A stretch of 64,000 nt of DNA from Actinobacteria bacterium HGW-Actinobacteria-5 (GCA_002843035.1 PHEV01000006.1:1-64000), one strand, 5' to 3'; shown: positions 9,345 to 19,909, counted from the first letter of the stretch. The notes: generated from the letters alone by a model not told the origin. Numbers and translations are program-made.

Positions 9345-10321
9345 GCTCCGTGGTCGTCGCCGTGGACGGCGGCGGCTCCAAGACCGACGCGGTCGCCGTC
9401 AGCCTCGACGGCGAGGTCGTCGGCCGCACCCGTGGCCCCGGAAGCAGTCCCCACGACGTCGGGCTGGGGGCTTCGGTCGCGCTGATCGACACGCTCGTCC
9501 GCGAGGTGGCCGGCGGGGCAGGAGTGCGGCAGGCCTCGGTGTACCTCTCCGGCCTCGACCTGCCCGCAGAGATCGACGCCTACCGGGAAGCGCTGACCGG
9601 GCTGCCGTGGGCCTCCGGTGGGCTGGACGTCGACAACGACCTTTTCGCGCTGCTGCGCTCCGGCACCGACGAGCCGGACGCGGTGGCCGTGGTCTGCGGC
9701 ACCGGGATGAATGCCGTCGGGGTGCGCGCGGACGGGGCCCGGGTCCGGTTCCTCGCGGTCGGGCCCGTCTCGGGAGACTGGGGTGGCGGTAGCGGGCTGG
9801 GCGGTGAGGCGCTCTGGCACGCCGCTCGGGACGTGGACGGACGCGGCCCCCACACTCTGCTCACCGACGCCGTGGCCAGCCACTTCGGCGTGCCGGTGCC
9901 GACGCTGACCGAGCAGTTGCACCTGGGGGGTCGCGACCATTCCGAACTCGCCGGGCTGGCCCCCGCGGTGTTCGCCGCCGCCGACGCGGGGGATGCGGTG
10001 GCGCAGGGGCTGGTGGACCGACAGGCCGACGAGGTGGTGGCGTTCGTCCGGGCGTGTGTGACCCGGCTGGACCTGACCGCGGCGCCCGTCCCCGTGGTGC
10101 TCGGCGGCAGCATCCTTCGGGCCGGTCACGCCCGCCTCGACGACCGGATCGCCGCCGGGGTCGCGAAGGTCGCCCCGCGGGCCCGGATCATCACGCCGTC
10201 CCAACCGCCGATCGAGGGCGCCGTCCTGCTTGCGCTCACCGCAGCGGGCTCGACCCCGGAAGCCCTGACCCGGGCTGGAGCCGGACCCGTGCGTGAGCGA
10301 CCTCAGGAGCGCAGCGCGTAG
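9335..10321 (+). CDS. BadF/BadG/BcrA/BcrD-family sugar kinase (NagK-like)
   Basis: 328 residues, ASKHA fold. Phosphate-1 motif VDGGGSKTDAV is at residues 9-19, phosphate-2 CGTGMNAVGV near 125, and GDWGGGSGLGGEAL near 148 is the block conserved in N-acetylglucosamine kinases. The C-terminal adenosine motif VLGGSIL is near 255. GTG at 9335 lies inside the end of the GH4 gene (10-nt overlap). It should phosphorylate a sugar with ATP. With GH4 next door, the substrate could be GlcNAc or glucose, or an imported disaccharide that then becomes the GH4 substrate. Its 3' end overlaps the convergent GH81 gene by 19 nt. Confidence 0.88.
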   Translation: MGLSSVVVAVDGGGSKTDAVAVSLDGEVVGRTRGPGSSPHDVGLGASVALIDTLVREVAGGAGVRQASVYLSGLDLPAEIDAYREALTGLPWASGGLDVDNDLFALLRSGTDEPDAVAVVCGTGMNAVGVRADGARVRFLAVGPVSGDWGGGSGLGGEALWHAARDVDGRGPHTLLTDAVASHFGVPVPTLTEQLHLGGRDHSELAGLAPAVFAAADAGDAVAQGLVDRQADEVVAFVRACVTRLDLTAAPVPVVLGGSILRAGHARLDDRIAAGVAKVAPRARIITPSQPPIEGAVLLALTAAGSTPEALTRAGAGPVRERPQERSA

Positions 10322-12297
10322 AGCCAGGCGAGCAGGTAGGTGCGACTCATCCCGTCGTCGATCGAGGTGTCCGAGAGTTTCCCGGCCACGGCAATCGCAC
10401 GATCCCGGTCATCGGGCCCTGCCAGCGCGGAGTACATCAGGATGTAGTCGCCGAACTTCTGATCGAAGTCGTCCCCGACCGCCTCGGTGACATTCGCACG
10501 GATCGACTCCGGGTCGCCAGCGAGGTACATCGACGTCGGGCTCATCGGCAGCAGCAGGATGCCCAGCTTGGCGGCCGGCTCGGGAGAGAACCAGGTCGCG
10601 TAATCACGCTTGCCGCCCCAGTTCAGGCTGATGATCCGGTGGCCGTAGCCGCGCAGGCCGGACAGGTCCGGATTCAGCCACTCGGTGGCCGAGGAGCGCG
10701 CCTCCAGCGAGAGCATCCAGTCGGCCTCGTCGGCCAGCGGCTGGTATCCGACAGCCCTGCCCCACAGCGCGAGCCCTGCGTAGGCGTTGACGGCCTCCGA
10801 CACCGACTCCTGGTTGTTGCCGTCCGCGAACGGGGAGGTGCCGGAAGCCCAGGAGTGCCCCGCGTAGGCATCGAAGGCGCGCCTGTCGGGGAAGTAGCTG
10901 TTGCCTGCGCTGCCGATGTCTGCCGCGACCAGGTTCATCACCGGAGCGAGCCTGCTCGCTGCCGAAGGATCGTGGCCGGCGAGCACGCCCGCCGCGTACA
11001 GGAAGTAGCCGTAGTGGAAGTGATGGTCGTTGTACTCGTCGCTGCCGAAGGCCGCAACGTGCCCGATCACCCCTTTGGTGGACGGGTCGTAGCCGAAGCA
11101 GAACGCGTCCCGCGTCGCGCAGCCCTCGGGATCTGTCCACGTGGTCAGCTGCTCGTCGAGGGTCGCGGCCAGCTTCGAGGCCCGGTCGTCGAGGCCGAGC
11201 GCGTCGGCCACCATCAGCAGCATCGCCACCCGCTGCAGGGCCTTCCCGCCGAAGTAGGTGTCGGCCGGGAAGGCGGGGAGCGAAGCGATGTCAGCGTCGA
11301 GCTGCCGGGTCAGCGAAGCCCGCTCGGCGGAGGTGACGTCGCTGAGGTCGAGGCTCGCCGACGCCCGCGTCCGCGGTGTCGTCCAGCTCAGCTCAGTACC
11401 GGCGCACAGTCGCAGCGTCCCGTAGATCGACGGGTACTCGCCGAGCGTGCAGGTCCCGCCCGCCTGCTGGGGCAGTCGGGCGATCGCGGTCGGCCCGTCG
11501 CTCGCGTAGGCGAGCGTCGTGTCGACCTGGTCCTCCCCCACCCGGTAGGCGATCGACGATCCGGTCGGGACGTGTGCGGACGCGGCGAGCAGCCCGCCCG
11601 GTTCCTGTCCGTCGGGTACCGCCCAGAACACGACCTGACCGCCGGCGGAGACCCGAACGGAGGTTCCGGACACCTCCGCGCTCCCGGTGGCCATCGCATA
11701 GTGGGTCGCGCCGAACTGGGCGACCCACAGCCCGTCCCCTGCCGCGGTGAAGCCGTCGGGGATGGTGAGCGTTGTCGCCCGGGACGCCGCCCAGGCAACG
11801 AACGGCCAGCCTTGGGCGATCGTGGTGTGGCCGATGGCCTTCCCGTCCGCGTCCCGGTTCTCCATCACGACGACGGACGGATCGTCGCTCGTCACGACGG
11901 ACGTCCTGGCGCCCAGCCCGACGTCCACCACGGGGGCGTAGCCTCCCGCAATCGTGTCCGCGCCGGCGGTCACCGTCGGCAGGCCGAAAGCGAAGCCGTC
12001 GTCGGTCAGCCCGAACGAGAGCGGGAGGGGGAACACCGGCTGCGGCTTGGCGCCGAAGACCAGGCCCGAGTACCAGCGGTTCGTCGGAGGCGTGAGGCCG
12101 TCGCCCAGGCGGACGCCGTCCAGTGGTTTCGCCGCCACCGGGCTGATCCCGTCGACCGCACTCGAGACCTGCTGATCGCCGAAGACCGTCGCCGTCGAGG
12201 TCGGCGTCGCGCCCGGCACCCCGTCGGCCGGGTCCATCATGCCGGCGCAGCCCGCCAGCGGCATAAGCGCGGCAGCGAGGATCGCGGCGAACCTCAT
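10303..12297 (-). CDS. Endo-1,3-beta-glucanase lipoprotein, GH81
   Basis: 664 residues. The signal peptide ends in a lipobox, LAGC, at about residues 14-17, so the enzyme is probably anchored outside the membrane. GH81 hallmarks are PTNRWYSGLVFG near residue 70, YNDHHFHYGYFLYAAGVLA near 420 (catalytic acid Asp region) and HSWASGTSPFADGNNQESV followed by SEAVNAY near 490 (catalytic base Glu region). GH81 enzymes cut beta-1,3-glucans such as laminarin and curdlan. It is the last gene of a three-gene set with a polysaccharide-synthase-like GT2 and a HlyD-like protein, with 4-nt overlaps. Its role there may be trimming or releasing the polymer, as cellulases do in cellulose operons. Confidence 0.9.
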   Translation of the reverse strand: MRFAAILAAALMPLAGCAGMMDPADGVPGATPTSTATVFGDQQVSSAVDGISPVAAKPLDGVRLGDGLTPPTNRWYSGLVFGAKPQPVFPLPLSFGLTDDGFAFGLPTVTAGADTIAGGYAPVVDVGLGARTSVVTSDDPSVVVMENRDADGKAIGHTTIAQGWPFVAWAASRATTLTIPDGFTAAGDGLWVAQFGATHYAMATGSAEVSGTSVRVSAGGQVVFWAVPDGQEPGGLLAASAHVPTGSSIAYRVGEDQVDTTLAYASDGPTAIARLPQQAGGTCTLGEYPSIYGTLRLCAGTELSWTTPRTRASASLDLSDVTSAERASLTRQLDADIASLPAFPADTYFGGKALQRVAMLLMVADALGLDDRASKLAATLDEQLTTWTDPEGCATRDAFCFGYDPSTKGVIGHVAAFGSDEYNDHHFHYGYFLYAAGVLAGHDPSAASRLAPVMNLVAADIGSAGNSYFPDRRAFDAYAGHSWASGTSPFADGNNQESVSEAVNAYAGLALWGRAVGYQPLADEADWMLSLEARSSATEWLNPDLSGLRGYGHRIISLNWGGKRDYATWFSPEPAAKLGILLLPMSPTSMYLAGDPESIRANVTEAVGDDFDQKFGDYILMYSALAGPDDRDRAIAVAGKLSDTSIDDGMSRTYLLAWLYALRS

Positions 12298-13028
12298 CGA
12301 AGGCCCACCTGCTGCAGCAGGTCGTTCACCGCGTCAGTGATCGGCGCGAACCAGCTGCTGTCAGCCAGCCCGACCGTGACGATCACCGGTGCCCCCGGCT
12401 CGGCCAGGGTCTGCTGGTCCAGGCCGCGCAGCGCGTCGGAGGTGATCCTCAACGTGCTCACGGTGCCGTCGACGCCGCTGGTCACAGAGACCTTCTCCAC
12501 AGTGCCCGTGACCACCTGGTCGTTGGGCAGCGTGATCCGCGCAGGCTCGCCGGTCGCCACGCGGGCGTAGTCGCGCGGAACCAGCCGGAAGCTGGCCTCG
12601 ACGTAGCGCTCACCCCCGGTCAGCTCGGCAAGGGCTCCGCCCGCGGGCACGGAGTTGCCCTGCATGGCGTTGAGCTTGTCGATCCTTCCGGCCGTGACCG
12701 CGTAGTAGGTGATCGTCCCGCTCGCCCGGTTGAGCTTGTAGGCCTCGGTGTCCGCGACCTCGAGACCGTTGGCGATGTCCTCCTTCAGCTGCAGGCTCTG
12801 CACGACGAACAGCTCCTGCCCGGACTCGACGGTGTCGCCCTCCGCGACCAGTTGCCTGACCACCGTGCCGGCGTGATCGGCACCGACGGTGTAGGTGTCG
12901 GCCGCGACCTGGGCGGAGTAGCTGGTGATCTGGTTCTGCCGATGGTTGAAGATCAGGGTCAGTCCGAACACGAGCGCGATCACGGCGGCCACGCCGCCGA
13001 ACAGTCGGAAGCGATTCTCCCAGGTCAT
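12294..13028 (-). CDS. HlyD/biotin-lipoyl-like membrane-anchored protein
   Basis: 244 residues. One N-terminal membrane helix (about residues 8-28, RLFGGVAAVIALVFGLTLIF) leads to an extracytoplasmic domain. That domain has split lipoyl-like halves: TYTVGADHAGTVVRQLVAEG near 45 and GRIDKLNAMQGNSVPAGGALAEL near 110. A beta-barrel-like segment follows (EPARITLPNDQVVTGTVEKV). This resembles the membrane-fusion part of HlyD and alginate Alg44 proteins. Coupled by 4-nt overlaps to the GT2 synthase upstream and GH81 downstream, it probably acts as the synthase's accessory protein for polymer export. No PilZ domain is seen. Confidence 0.75.
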   Translation of the reverse strand: MTWENRFRLFGGVAAVIALVFGLTLIFNHRQNQITSYSAQVAADTYTVGADHAGTVVRQLVAEGDTVESGQELFVVQSLQLKEDIANGLEVADTEAYKLNRASGTITYYAVTAGRIDKLNAMQGNSVPAGGALAELTGGERYVEASFRLVPRDYARVATGEPARITLPNDQVVTGTVEKVSVTSGVDGTVSTLRITSDALRGLDQQTLAEPGAPVIVTVGLADSSWFAPITDAVNDLLQQVGLR

Positions 13029-14683
13029 GACAGTCCTCCTTCGGTGCGGGCGCCCAGCAGGGCGAACCGGCGGGGTGGGCGTTCCTTGGCCCGGACGGGC
13101 AGGCCCGCCGGACGCGGACGGAAGTGCTCGACGACGGCGACGGCGAGGAACGCCCCCAGTGCCGCAGTGTTGGTGAGGTTCCACGCGGTGGCGAGCGACA
13201 ACTGGGTGTTGTTCAGGTCTCGCCAGATCGCCACGGCCGAGGTCAGGGCGAGGAATACGAACAGGTACACCTGCGGCCTGATGAACGCGAACGGAGAGCT
13301 GCGCCGGCCCTCGGAGCCGGTCACGTGCCAGCGTTGCTCCTTGCCCGAGAGGGCGTTCATGAGCGCCTGGTGGTAGATCGGGAAGCTCGCCGTGGAGAGC
13401 AGCAGTACCTCCCACCGGAACGAGCCCAGGGTGAAGGACGCCAGCAGGATCTGCATCACGTAGAACCCCGCGTACGCCAGGGCCCAGGTGGTGAAGCTCG
13501 TCCCGAGCGTCACTGGCCGAAGGTCGAAGAACACCTCGAGGGCCGGAACGAGCAGCAGCACGCCCGGGGCGATCCCGGTCAGATAGTGGGTGGCGGTGAC
13601 GAAGTACATCAGGCGCTGGTCGAGCGTGAGCCGGCGCCTGGGACTCAGCGGGTTGTGCGTGAACAGGATCTCGAAACCGCCGGTCGCCCAGCGAAGCTGC
13701 TGCTTGGTGTAGTCCTCGATCGTCTCCGGCGCATCGCCGACGGCCAGCACGTCGGGGATGTAGACACTGCGCCAGCCGCGCTCGTGCAGCATCAGCGACG
13801 TCCACACGTCCTCCGACTTGGAGTCGGTGTAGATTCCGCCGACGTCGTCGACCGCGGTTCGCCGGAACACCACGTTGGTGCCCACGCAGAAGGCCGCGTT
13901 GAAGTGATTGCGCCCGGGCTGGACGAAGCGGTAGAAGACGGTCTGCATGTAGCCCGCGCCGCGCGAGACGAAGTTCCTGAGGTTGCCGTAACTCTGCGGG
14001 GTCTGCACGAAGGCGACGGCAGGATCGGTGAAGAAGGGCATGGTCTCAACCAGGAACTCGGGCCTGGGCACGAAATCCGCGTCGAAGATGCAGAAGTAGT
14101 CGGTCTTGATCTGGCTGAGCGCGTGATTCACGTTGCCCGCCTTCGCCCCGCCGCTGCTCAGCCGCCGCAGATACCCGACCCCGAGCTCGGCCGCGAGGTC
14201 GCGGACCTCGTCGCTCCTGCCGTCGTCGAGGATCCACGTCGAGTGGCGTCCACGGACGTCCCGTGCAGCGCTGGCGGTACGCCGGATCACGTCGAGCGGT
14301 TCGCCGTAACACGTGATCAGGACGGCGACGGAGACTTCCTTCCCGTCGAGCAGGAGGGGTGCGTCCTGCTCGGGCCGGTCGTCGAGGAGCGCCTGCCGGG
14401 CAGCGAAGTAGGCGTGGTCACGTGGGCTCTTCGAACCGGCGAGGATGGTCCACATCGCCAGCAGGGCATGGGTGATCAGGATCGCCTCGGCGACGATCAC
14501 CAGGCTGTAGGGCAGGGCGTCACCCCGGCTGGCCGGGTTGAGCAGGAAGACCGCGTAGAAGACGATGCCGCCGGTCGCAATGAGCGTGAGCAGGATCATC
14601 ACCGGCGAGTAGGGATTCCGGACCAGCTCCCTGCGGGCCAATTCATCCGGACCGGCGACCGATCTCAAGTCATGGGTTGGCAT
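13025..14683 (-). CDS. Cellulose-synthase-like processive glycosyltransferase (GT2)
   Basis: 552 residues. Two N-terminal membrane helices (about 28-48 and 60-82) precede a cytosolic GT2 domain with all processive-synthase motifs: DDG at 153-155, DAD at 201-203, SED at 290-292 and QQLRW at 328-332. About four or five helices follow. This is the core architecture of BcsA and curdlan synthase CrdS, but no C-terminal PilZ domain is present, so direct c-di-GMP control is not evident. ATG at 14683 is chosen because earlier frame lacks similarity. The partner GH81 favours a beta-1,3-linked polymer; cellulose or mixed-link glucan cannot be excluded. Confidence 0.82.
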   Translation of the reverse strand: MPTHDLRSVAGPDELARRELVRNPYSPVMILLTLIATGGIVFYAVFLLNPASRGDALPYSLVIVAEAILITHALLAMWTILAGSKSPRDHAYFAARQALLDDRPEQDAPLLLDGKEVSVAVLITCYGEPLDVIRRTASAARDVRGRHSTWILDDGRSDEVRDLAAELGVGYLRRLSSGGAKAGNVNHALSQIKTDYFCIFDADFVPRPEFLVETMPFFTDPAVAFVQTPQSYGNLRNFVSRGAGYMQTVFYRFVQPGRNHFNAAFCVGTNVVFRRTAVDDVGGIYTDSKSEDVWTSLMLHERGWRSVYIPDVLAVGDAPETIEDYTKQQLRWATGGFEILFTHNPLSPRRRLTLDQRLMYFVTATHYLTGIAPGVLLLVPALEVFFDLRPVTLGTSFTTWALAYAGFYVMQILLASFTLGSFRWEVLLLSTASFPIYHQALMNALSGKEQRWHVTGSEGRRSSPFAFIRPQVYLFVFLALTSAVAIWRDLNNTQLSLATAWNLTNTAALGAFLAVAVVEHFRPRPAGLPVRAKERPPRRFALLGARTEGGLS

Positions 14684-14910
14684 TTCGATCCCTGGAGTCG
14701 TGATGCCGCAGGCGTGCCTCGGGAGGCTTCCCGCGGCGTCGCTGAAAGGGCAAAGCCGGCACTCGAGAGAATCCCGTCCGGCATTGTCGTGGTCGGGGTG
14801 TTCCCCGTCCATTGCTTTCCACGGTGGCAGGCATGGACCCGGATCGCAAATCCCGAAGTCGGAGATCTCAGGCAGCCTCGCCAGAATTCGCAGTACCACT
14901 GACGAAATGC
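14684..14910 (-). other. Long leader of the GT2 operon, possible structured RNA
   Basis: The 227 nt between the small membrane gene and the GT2 start contain no recognisable gene. It is less GC-rich than its surroundings. Close to the GT2 start, 14705-14737 can fold with an outer GCCGC/GCGGC stem enclosing a GGGA/TCCC hairpin. It could hold the operon promoter or a regulatory leader. I do not recognise a known riboswitch class. Confidence 0.3.
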
Positions 14911-15207
14911 TTACGCAAAGTTGCCCATGAAGCCGAACATCAGCACGCTGAACAGTACGAAGGTGCCGAGCACGGCCCACCACCGCCACGAGACCCTGCC
15001 GGTGCGTGCGTCCATGCCGGTCGCGACCACGGCTGCGATGGTGGTGCCGAGGTTCAGGGCGGTCATGAACAGCCCGAACCAGTAGATGCGCCCGTCCACC
15101 TGGATCCAGGAGATGTAGGCGACGGTGAGGAAGCACGCGGTGAGACCCAGGAAGCTGAGCAGGATCGGCACCCACCAGGGCGTCGGGGTGGGCAGCTTCT
15201 TCGCCAT
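14911..15207 (-). CDS. Small three-helix membrane protein of unknown function
   Basis: 98 residues. Three probable membrane helices lie at about residues 11-33, 41-63 and 75-96, separated by a short polar loop (MDARTGRVSW). ATG at 15207 lies two bases beyond the purA stop, so it is almost certainly co-transcribed with purA. It may equally be read into the GT2 operon that follows after 227 nt. I do not recognise a family, and there are no catalytic-looking residues. A role in the envelope or as a GT2 accessory is only possible from position. Confidence 0.7.
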   Translation of the reverse strand: MAKKLPTPTPWWVPILLSFLGLTACFLTVAYISWIQVDGRIYWFGLFMTALNLGTTIAAVVATGMDARTGRVSWRWWAVLGTFVLFSVLMFGFMGNFA

Positions 15208-15209
15208 GG

Positions 15210-16550
<1,341 letters not shown>

Positions 16551-16590
16551 TTACCTTACCGGCTGCGCGGCACGGCCGACCCGATCGCGC

Positions 16591-17208
16591 TCAGGCCGCG
16601 AGCAGCCGGACGCCACCGGTGAGGACGAGCAGGGCGATCAGGTTTGCCGCGACGGCCAGCCAGAACGCCAGCTGGAAGCTCGTCTTGCGGTTCTTGTGCC
16701 GCAGCACCTGCTGGGCCACGACCGCGCCCGGCCAGCCACCGAGCAGCGAGGCCAGCAGCAGCGTCCGCTCGGGAGTGCGCCGGGTGCCAGCCACCGCCGC
16801 CCGCTTGTCCGCGGCGTACAGCAGGTAGGCCAGCACACTCAGGACGAGGTAGGCCAGCGGGAACCAGAGCGCTGCGCCCAGGCGAGCGACGGCGAGCCAC
16901 AGGTACGCGGCGACGGCCAGCACCGGGAGGAAGGCCGCCCAGTCGATCGCGCCGCGGCGCGGGGGCCGACGGGTGGCGTGACCCGGCAACGCGTGGACCC
17001 GGCTGGCCCGGACCGCGCACGGGCGTCCGTCCGGTGCGGACCCGACCTCGAACTGCACGAAGTCGCCGGACTGCGGACGTCCGCCGGCCGGGTCGAAGGC
17101 GGAGATGTGTACGAACGTCCGCCGTCCACCGGTCTCGACGAACCCGAACCCCCGTTCGTCGCTCCACTCGGCGAGCACGCCCGTATGGCGGGCGGCGCGC
17201 GGACTCAT
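16591..17208 (-). CDS. Cold-shock domain fused to DUF1294 membrane domain
   Basis: 205 residues. Residues about 8-65 form a cold-shock domain with the RNA-binding GFGFVE motif and the FVHISAF equivalent of RNP2. A basic linker (RRPPRRG) follows. The C-terminal DUF1294 part has about four hydrophobic segments and the signature YAADKRAA, then [19 protein letters not shown] and HKNRKTSF. The CSD-DUF1294 fusion is widespread and its function unknown; it may tether a nucleic-acid-binding domain to the membrane. ATG at 17208 places the CSD at the very N-terminus. No strong ribosome site is visible. Confidence 0.88.
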   Translation of the reverse strand: MSPRAARHTGVLAEWSDERGFGFVETGGRRTFVHISAFDPAGGRPQSGDFVQFEVGSAPDGRPCAVRASRVHALPGHATRRPPRRGAIDWAAFLPVLAVAAYLWLAVARLGAALWFPLAYLVLSVLAYLLYAADKRAAVAGTRRTPERTLLLASLLGGWPGAVVAQQVLRHKNRKTSFQLAFWLAVAANLIALLVLTGGVRLLAA

Positions 17209-17340
17209 GCCGCGATCGTAGCGGTGGCCGGACCGGTCCCTGCCCGACGTGGCGCAGTCGGTACCGCGATCCGGCTGCACTGCCCCGGTGTGGCTCGGCC
17301 GATGAGGATTGCCGGCAAGTGGCGACCCAAGGAGATAGTC

Positions 17341-17354
17341 TGAGAGCGCTTCCA
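17341..17354. promoter_or_regulatory. CebR-like operator upstream of cellobiose phosphorylase
   Basis: TGAGAGCGCTTCCA matches the CebR consensus TGGGAGCGCTCCCA at 12 of 14 positions, including the central GAGCGCT. It lies 73 nt before the gene's ATG. CebR-type LacI regulators release this box in response to cellobiose or cellotriose. A GATAGT just upstream could be a -10 element. No LacI-family gene is present in the window, so the regulator must be elsewhere. Confidence 0.65.
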
Positions 17355-17426
17355 GTGCGCTGGCCACGTTGTTCCGGCCGCGCTGGCGGCAGCACCGGCG
17401 ACCACACCTCAGCGGGGAGGCAACCC

Positions 17427-19901
17427 ATGCAGTACGGGCATTTCGACGACGCGGCCCGCGAGTACGTCATCACCACGCCGCGCACGCCGTATCCCTGGAT
17501 CAACTACCTGGGTTCCGAGGAGTTCTTCTCCCTGCGGTCCCACCTGGGCGGCGGCTACTCGTTCTACCGCGACGCCCGGATGCGCAGGCTCACCCGCTAC
17601 CGCTACAACAACCTGCCCACCGACGCGGGCGGGCACTACCTCTACGTCAACGACGGCGGCGATGTGTGGTCACCGACCTGGATGCCGGTCCAGGCCGAAC
17701 TGGACCGCTTCGAGGCGCGCCACGGCCTGGGCTACTCGACGATCACCGGCGCGCGCGGCGGGGCGGAGGTGAGCACCACCTCCTTCGTCCCGATCGGGGT
17801 GAACGCCGAGGTGCAGCGGGTGCGGGTCTCCAACCTCACCGACGCCGCCAAACACCTCACCCTGTTCTCCTTCGTCGAGTTCGCGCTCTGGAATGCCTAC
17901 GACGACCAGACGAACTACCAGCGCAATCTCTCCATCGGCGAGGTCGAGGTCGAGCCGCACACCCCGTCGGGCGGATCGGCGATCTACCACCGCACCGAGT
18001 ACCGCGAGCGGCGCAACCACTATGCGGTGTTCGCCGTGAACGCTCCTGCGGCGGGCTTCGACACCGACCGCGAGACCTTCCTCGGCGGCCCGTACGCATC
18101 CTTCGCCGACGCCGCCGTGCCCCGCACGGGCCACTCGGCGAACTCCGTCGCCTCCGGCTGGTACCCGATCGGCTCGCACAGCATCGAACTCGATCTGGCG
18201 CCCGGCGCGACCACAGACCTCGTCCTCGTGCTCGGGTATCTGGAGAACGAGCCGGACGCGAAGTGGGCCGACCCCGAACAGCAGGTGATCAACAAGTCCG
18301 GCGCGCATGACCTCCTGGCCCGTTTCGCGACCGCCGACGCGGCCGACGCGGCGCTGGTCGAGCTGAAGGACTACTGGACCAGCCTGCTGGACACCTACAC
18401 GGTCGCCTCCACCGACCCGAAGCTCGACCGGATGGTCAACGTCTGGAACCAGTACCAGTGCATGGTCACCTTCAACATGTCCCGCTCGGCCTCCTACTTC
18501 GAGACCGGGATCGGCCGCGGCATGGGCTTCCGGGACTCCAACCAGGACCTGCTGGGCTTCGTCCACCTGGTGCCGGAACGGGCGCGCGAGCGGATCATCG
18601 ACATCGCGTCCACCCAGTTCACCGACGGCAGTGCCTACCACCAGTACCAGCCCCTGACCAAGCGCGGGAACAACGACGTCGGCTCGGGCTTCAACGACGA
18701 CCCGCTGTGGCTGGTGGCGGGGGTGGCCGGCTACCTGAAGGAGACCGGCGACGACTCGATCCTGGACGAGCCGGTGCCGTTCGACAACGAGCCGGGCAGC
18801 GAAGCTCCCCTCTGGGAGCACCTGGTGCGCTCCTTCGAGTTCGTGCGAAACCACCTCGGCCCGCACGGCCTGCCCCTGATCGGGCGCGCCGACTGGAACG
18901 ACTGCCTGAACCTGAACTGCTTCTCCGCCGAGCCGGGCGAACCGTTCCAGACCACGGAGAACAAGGCCGGCGGCGCCGCAGAGTCGGTGTTCATCGCCGC
19001 CCAGTTCGTGCTGTACGGCACCGATTACGCGGCCATCGCCCGCCGGCGTGGTCTGGATGCGGTGGCCGCGGACGCCGAGGCCGCGGTCGAGCGGATGCGG
19101 TCGACGATCCTCGAGCACGGCTGGGACGGCGAGTGGTTCCTGCGGGCCTACGACTACTTCGGCCACCCGGTGGGCACGGGCGCGGACAGCGAGGGACGGA
19201 TCTGGATCGAGCCGCAGGGGTTCGCGGTGATGGCGGGAGTCGGGCTGGGTTCGGGCCCGGACGACACCACCGCCCCGGCCGTCCGGGCGCTGGATTCCGT
19301 CGCCGAACTGCTCGGCCCCCCGCACGGCCTCGTGCTGCAGTACCCCGCCTACACCACCTACCGGATCGAGCTGGGCGAGGTGTCCACCTACCCGCCGGGC
19401 TACAAGGAGAACGGCGGCGTGTTCTGCCACAACAACCCGTGGGTGATCATCGCCGAGACGATCCTCGGACGGGGCGCGCGCGCCTTCGACTACTACCGGC
19501 GGATCACCCCGTCCTACCGGGAGGAGATCAGCGACGTCCACCGGCTCGAGCCCTACGTCTACGCCCAGATGATCGCGGGCAAGCAGGCAGTCCGGGCCGG
19601 CGAGGCGAAGAACTCCTGGCTGACCGGTACCGCGGCCTGGAACTTCGTTGCGGTCTCGCAGTACCTGCTCGGCGTCCGCCCCGACTACGACGCCCTGGTG
19701 ATCGACCCGCAACTGGGCCCGGACGTGCCCTCATGCACGGTCACCCGGAAACTGCGCGGTGCCACCTACATCGTCGAGGTGACCAACTCCGGCGCCGAGG
19801 GCTCCCGGGCGCGCCTCGTCGTCGACGGGACGCCGGTGGCCGGCAACCGGGTGCCCTACGCCCCGCAGGGCAGCACCGTCCGCATCCTCGCCACCCTGTA
19901 G
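17427..19901 (+). CDS. cbp: Cellobiose phosphorylase, GH94
   Basis: 824 residues, full length. It reversibly splits cellobiose with phosphate into glucose 1-phosphate and glucose in the cytosol, saving one ATP per disaccharide. The sequence follows the Cellulomonas gilvus enzyme closely from the start ([18 protein letters not shown]) through [13 protein letters not shown] and [18 protein letters not shown]. The catalytic acid lies in [10 protein letters not shown], Asp489 by my count. ATG at 17427 follows GGGGAGG. A CebR-like box precedes it. It is an isolated gene: no cellobiose transporter is adjacent, although the ABC operon at 1583 could serve. GH94 members for other disaccharides exist, but similarity favours cellobiose. 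Confidence 0.93.
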   Translation: MQYGHFDDAAREYVITTPRTPYPWINYLGSEEFFSLRSHLGGGYSFYRDARMRRLTRYRYNNLPTDAGGHYLYVNDGGDVWSPTWMPVQAELDRFEARHGLGYSTITGARGGAEVSTTSFVPIGVNAEVQRVRVSNLTDAAKHLTLFSFVEFALWNAYDDQTNYQRNLSIGEVEVEPHTPSGGSAIYHRTEYRERRNHYAVFAVNAPAAGFDTDRETFLGGPYASFADAAVPRTGHSANSVASGWYPIGSHSIELDLAPGATTDLVLVLGYLENEPDAKWADPEQQVINKSGAHDLLARFATADAADAALVELKDYWTSLLDTYTVASTDPKLDRMVNVWNQYQCMVTFNMSRSASYFETGIGRGMGFRDSNQDLLGFVHLVPERARERIIDIASTQFTDGSAYHQYQPLTKRGNNDVGSGFNDDPLWLVAGVAGYLKETGDDSILDEPVPFDNEPGSEAPLWEHLVRSFEFVRNHLGPHGLPLIGRADWNDCLNLNCFSAEPGEPFQTTENKAGGAAESVFIAAQFVLYGTDYAAIARRRGLDAVAADAEAAVERMRSTILEHGWDGEWFLRAYDYFGHPVGTGADSEGRIWIEPQGFAVMAGVGLGSGPDDTTAPAVRALDSVAELLGPPHGLVLQYPAYTTYRIELGEVSTYPPGYKENGGVFCHNNPWVIIAETILGRGARAFDYYRRITPSYREEISDVHRLEPYVYAQMIAGKQAVRAGEAKNSWLTGTAAWNFVAVSQYLLGVRPDYDALVIDPQLGPDVPSCTVTRKLRGATYIVEVTNSGAEGSRARLVVDGTPVAGNRVPYAPQGSTVRILATL

Positions 19902-19909
19902 GCGCGAAA

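Noticed and set aside
14684-14910. c-di-GMP riboswitch upstream of the GT2 synthase
   Set aside because: GGCAAA and GACGCAAAGCC-like core elements are not present in the sense orientation; only generic hairpins can be drawn.
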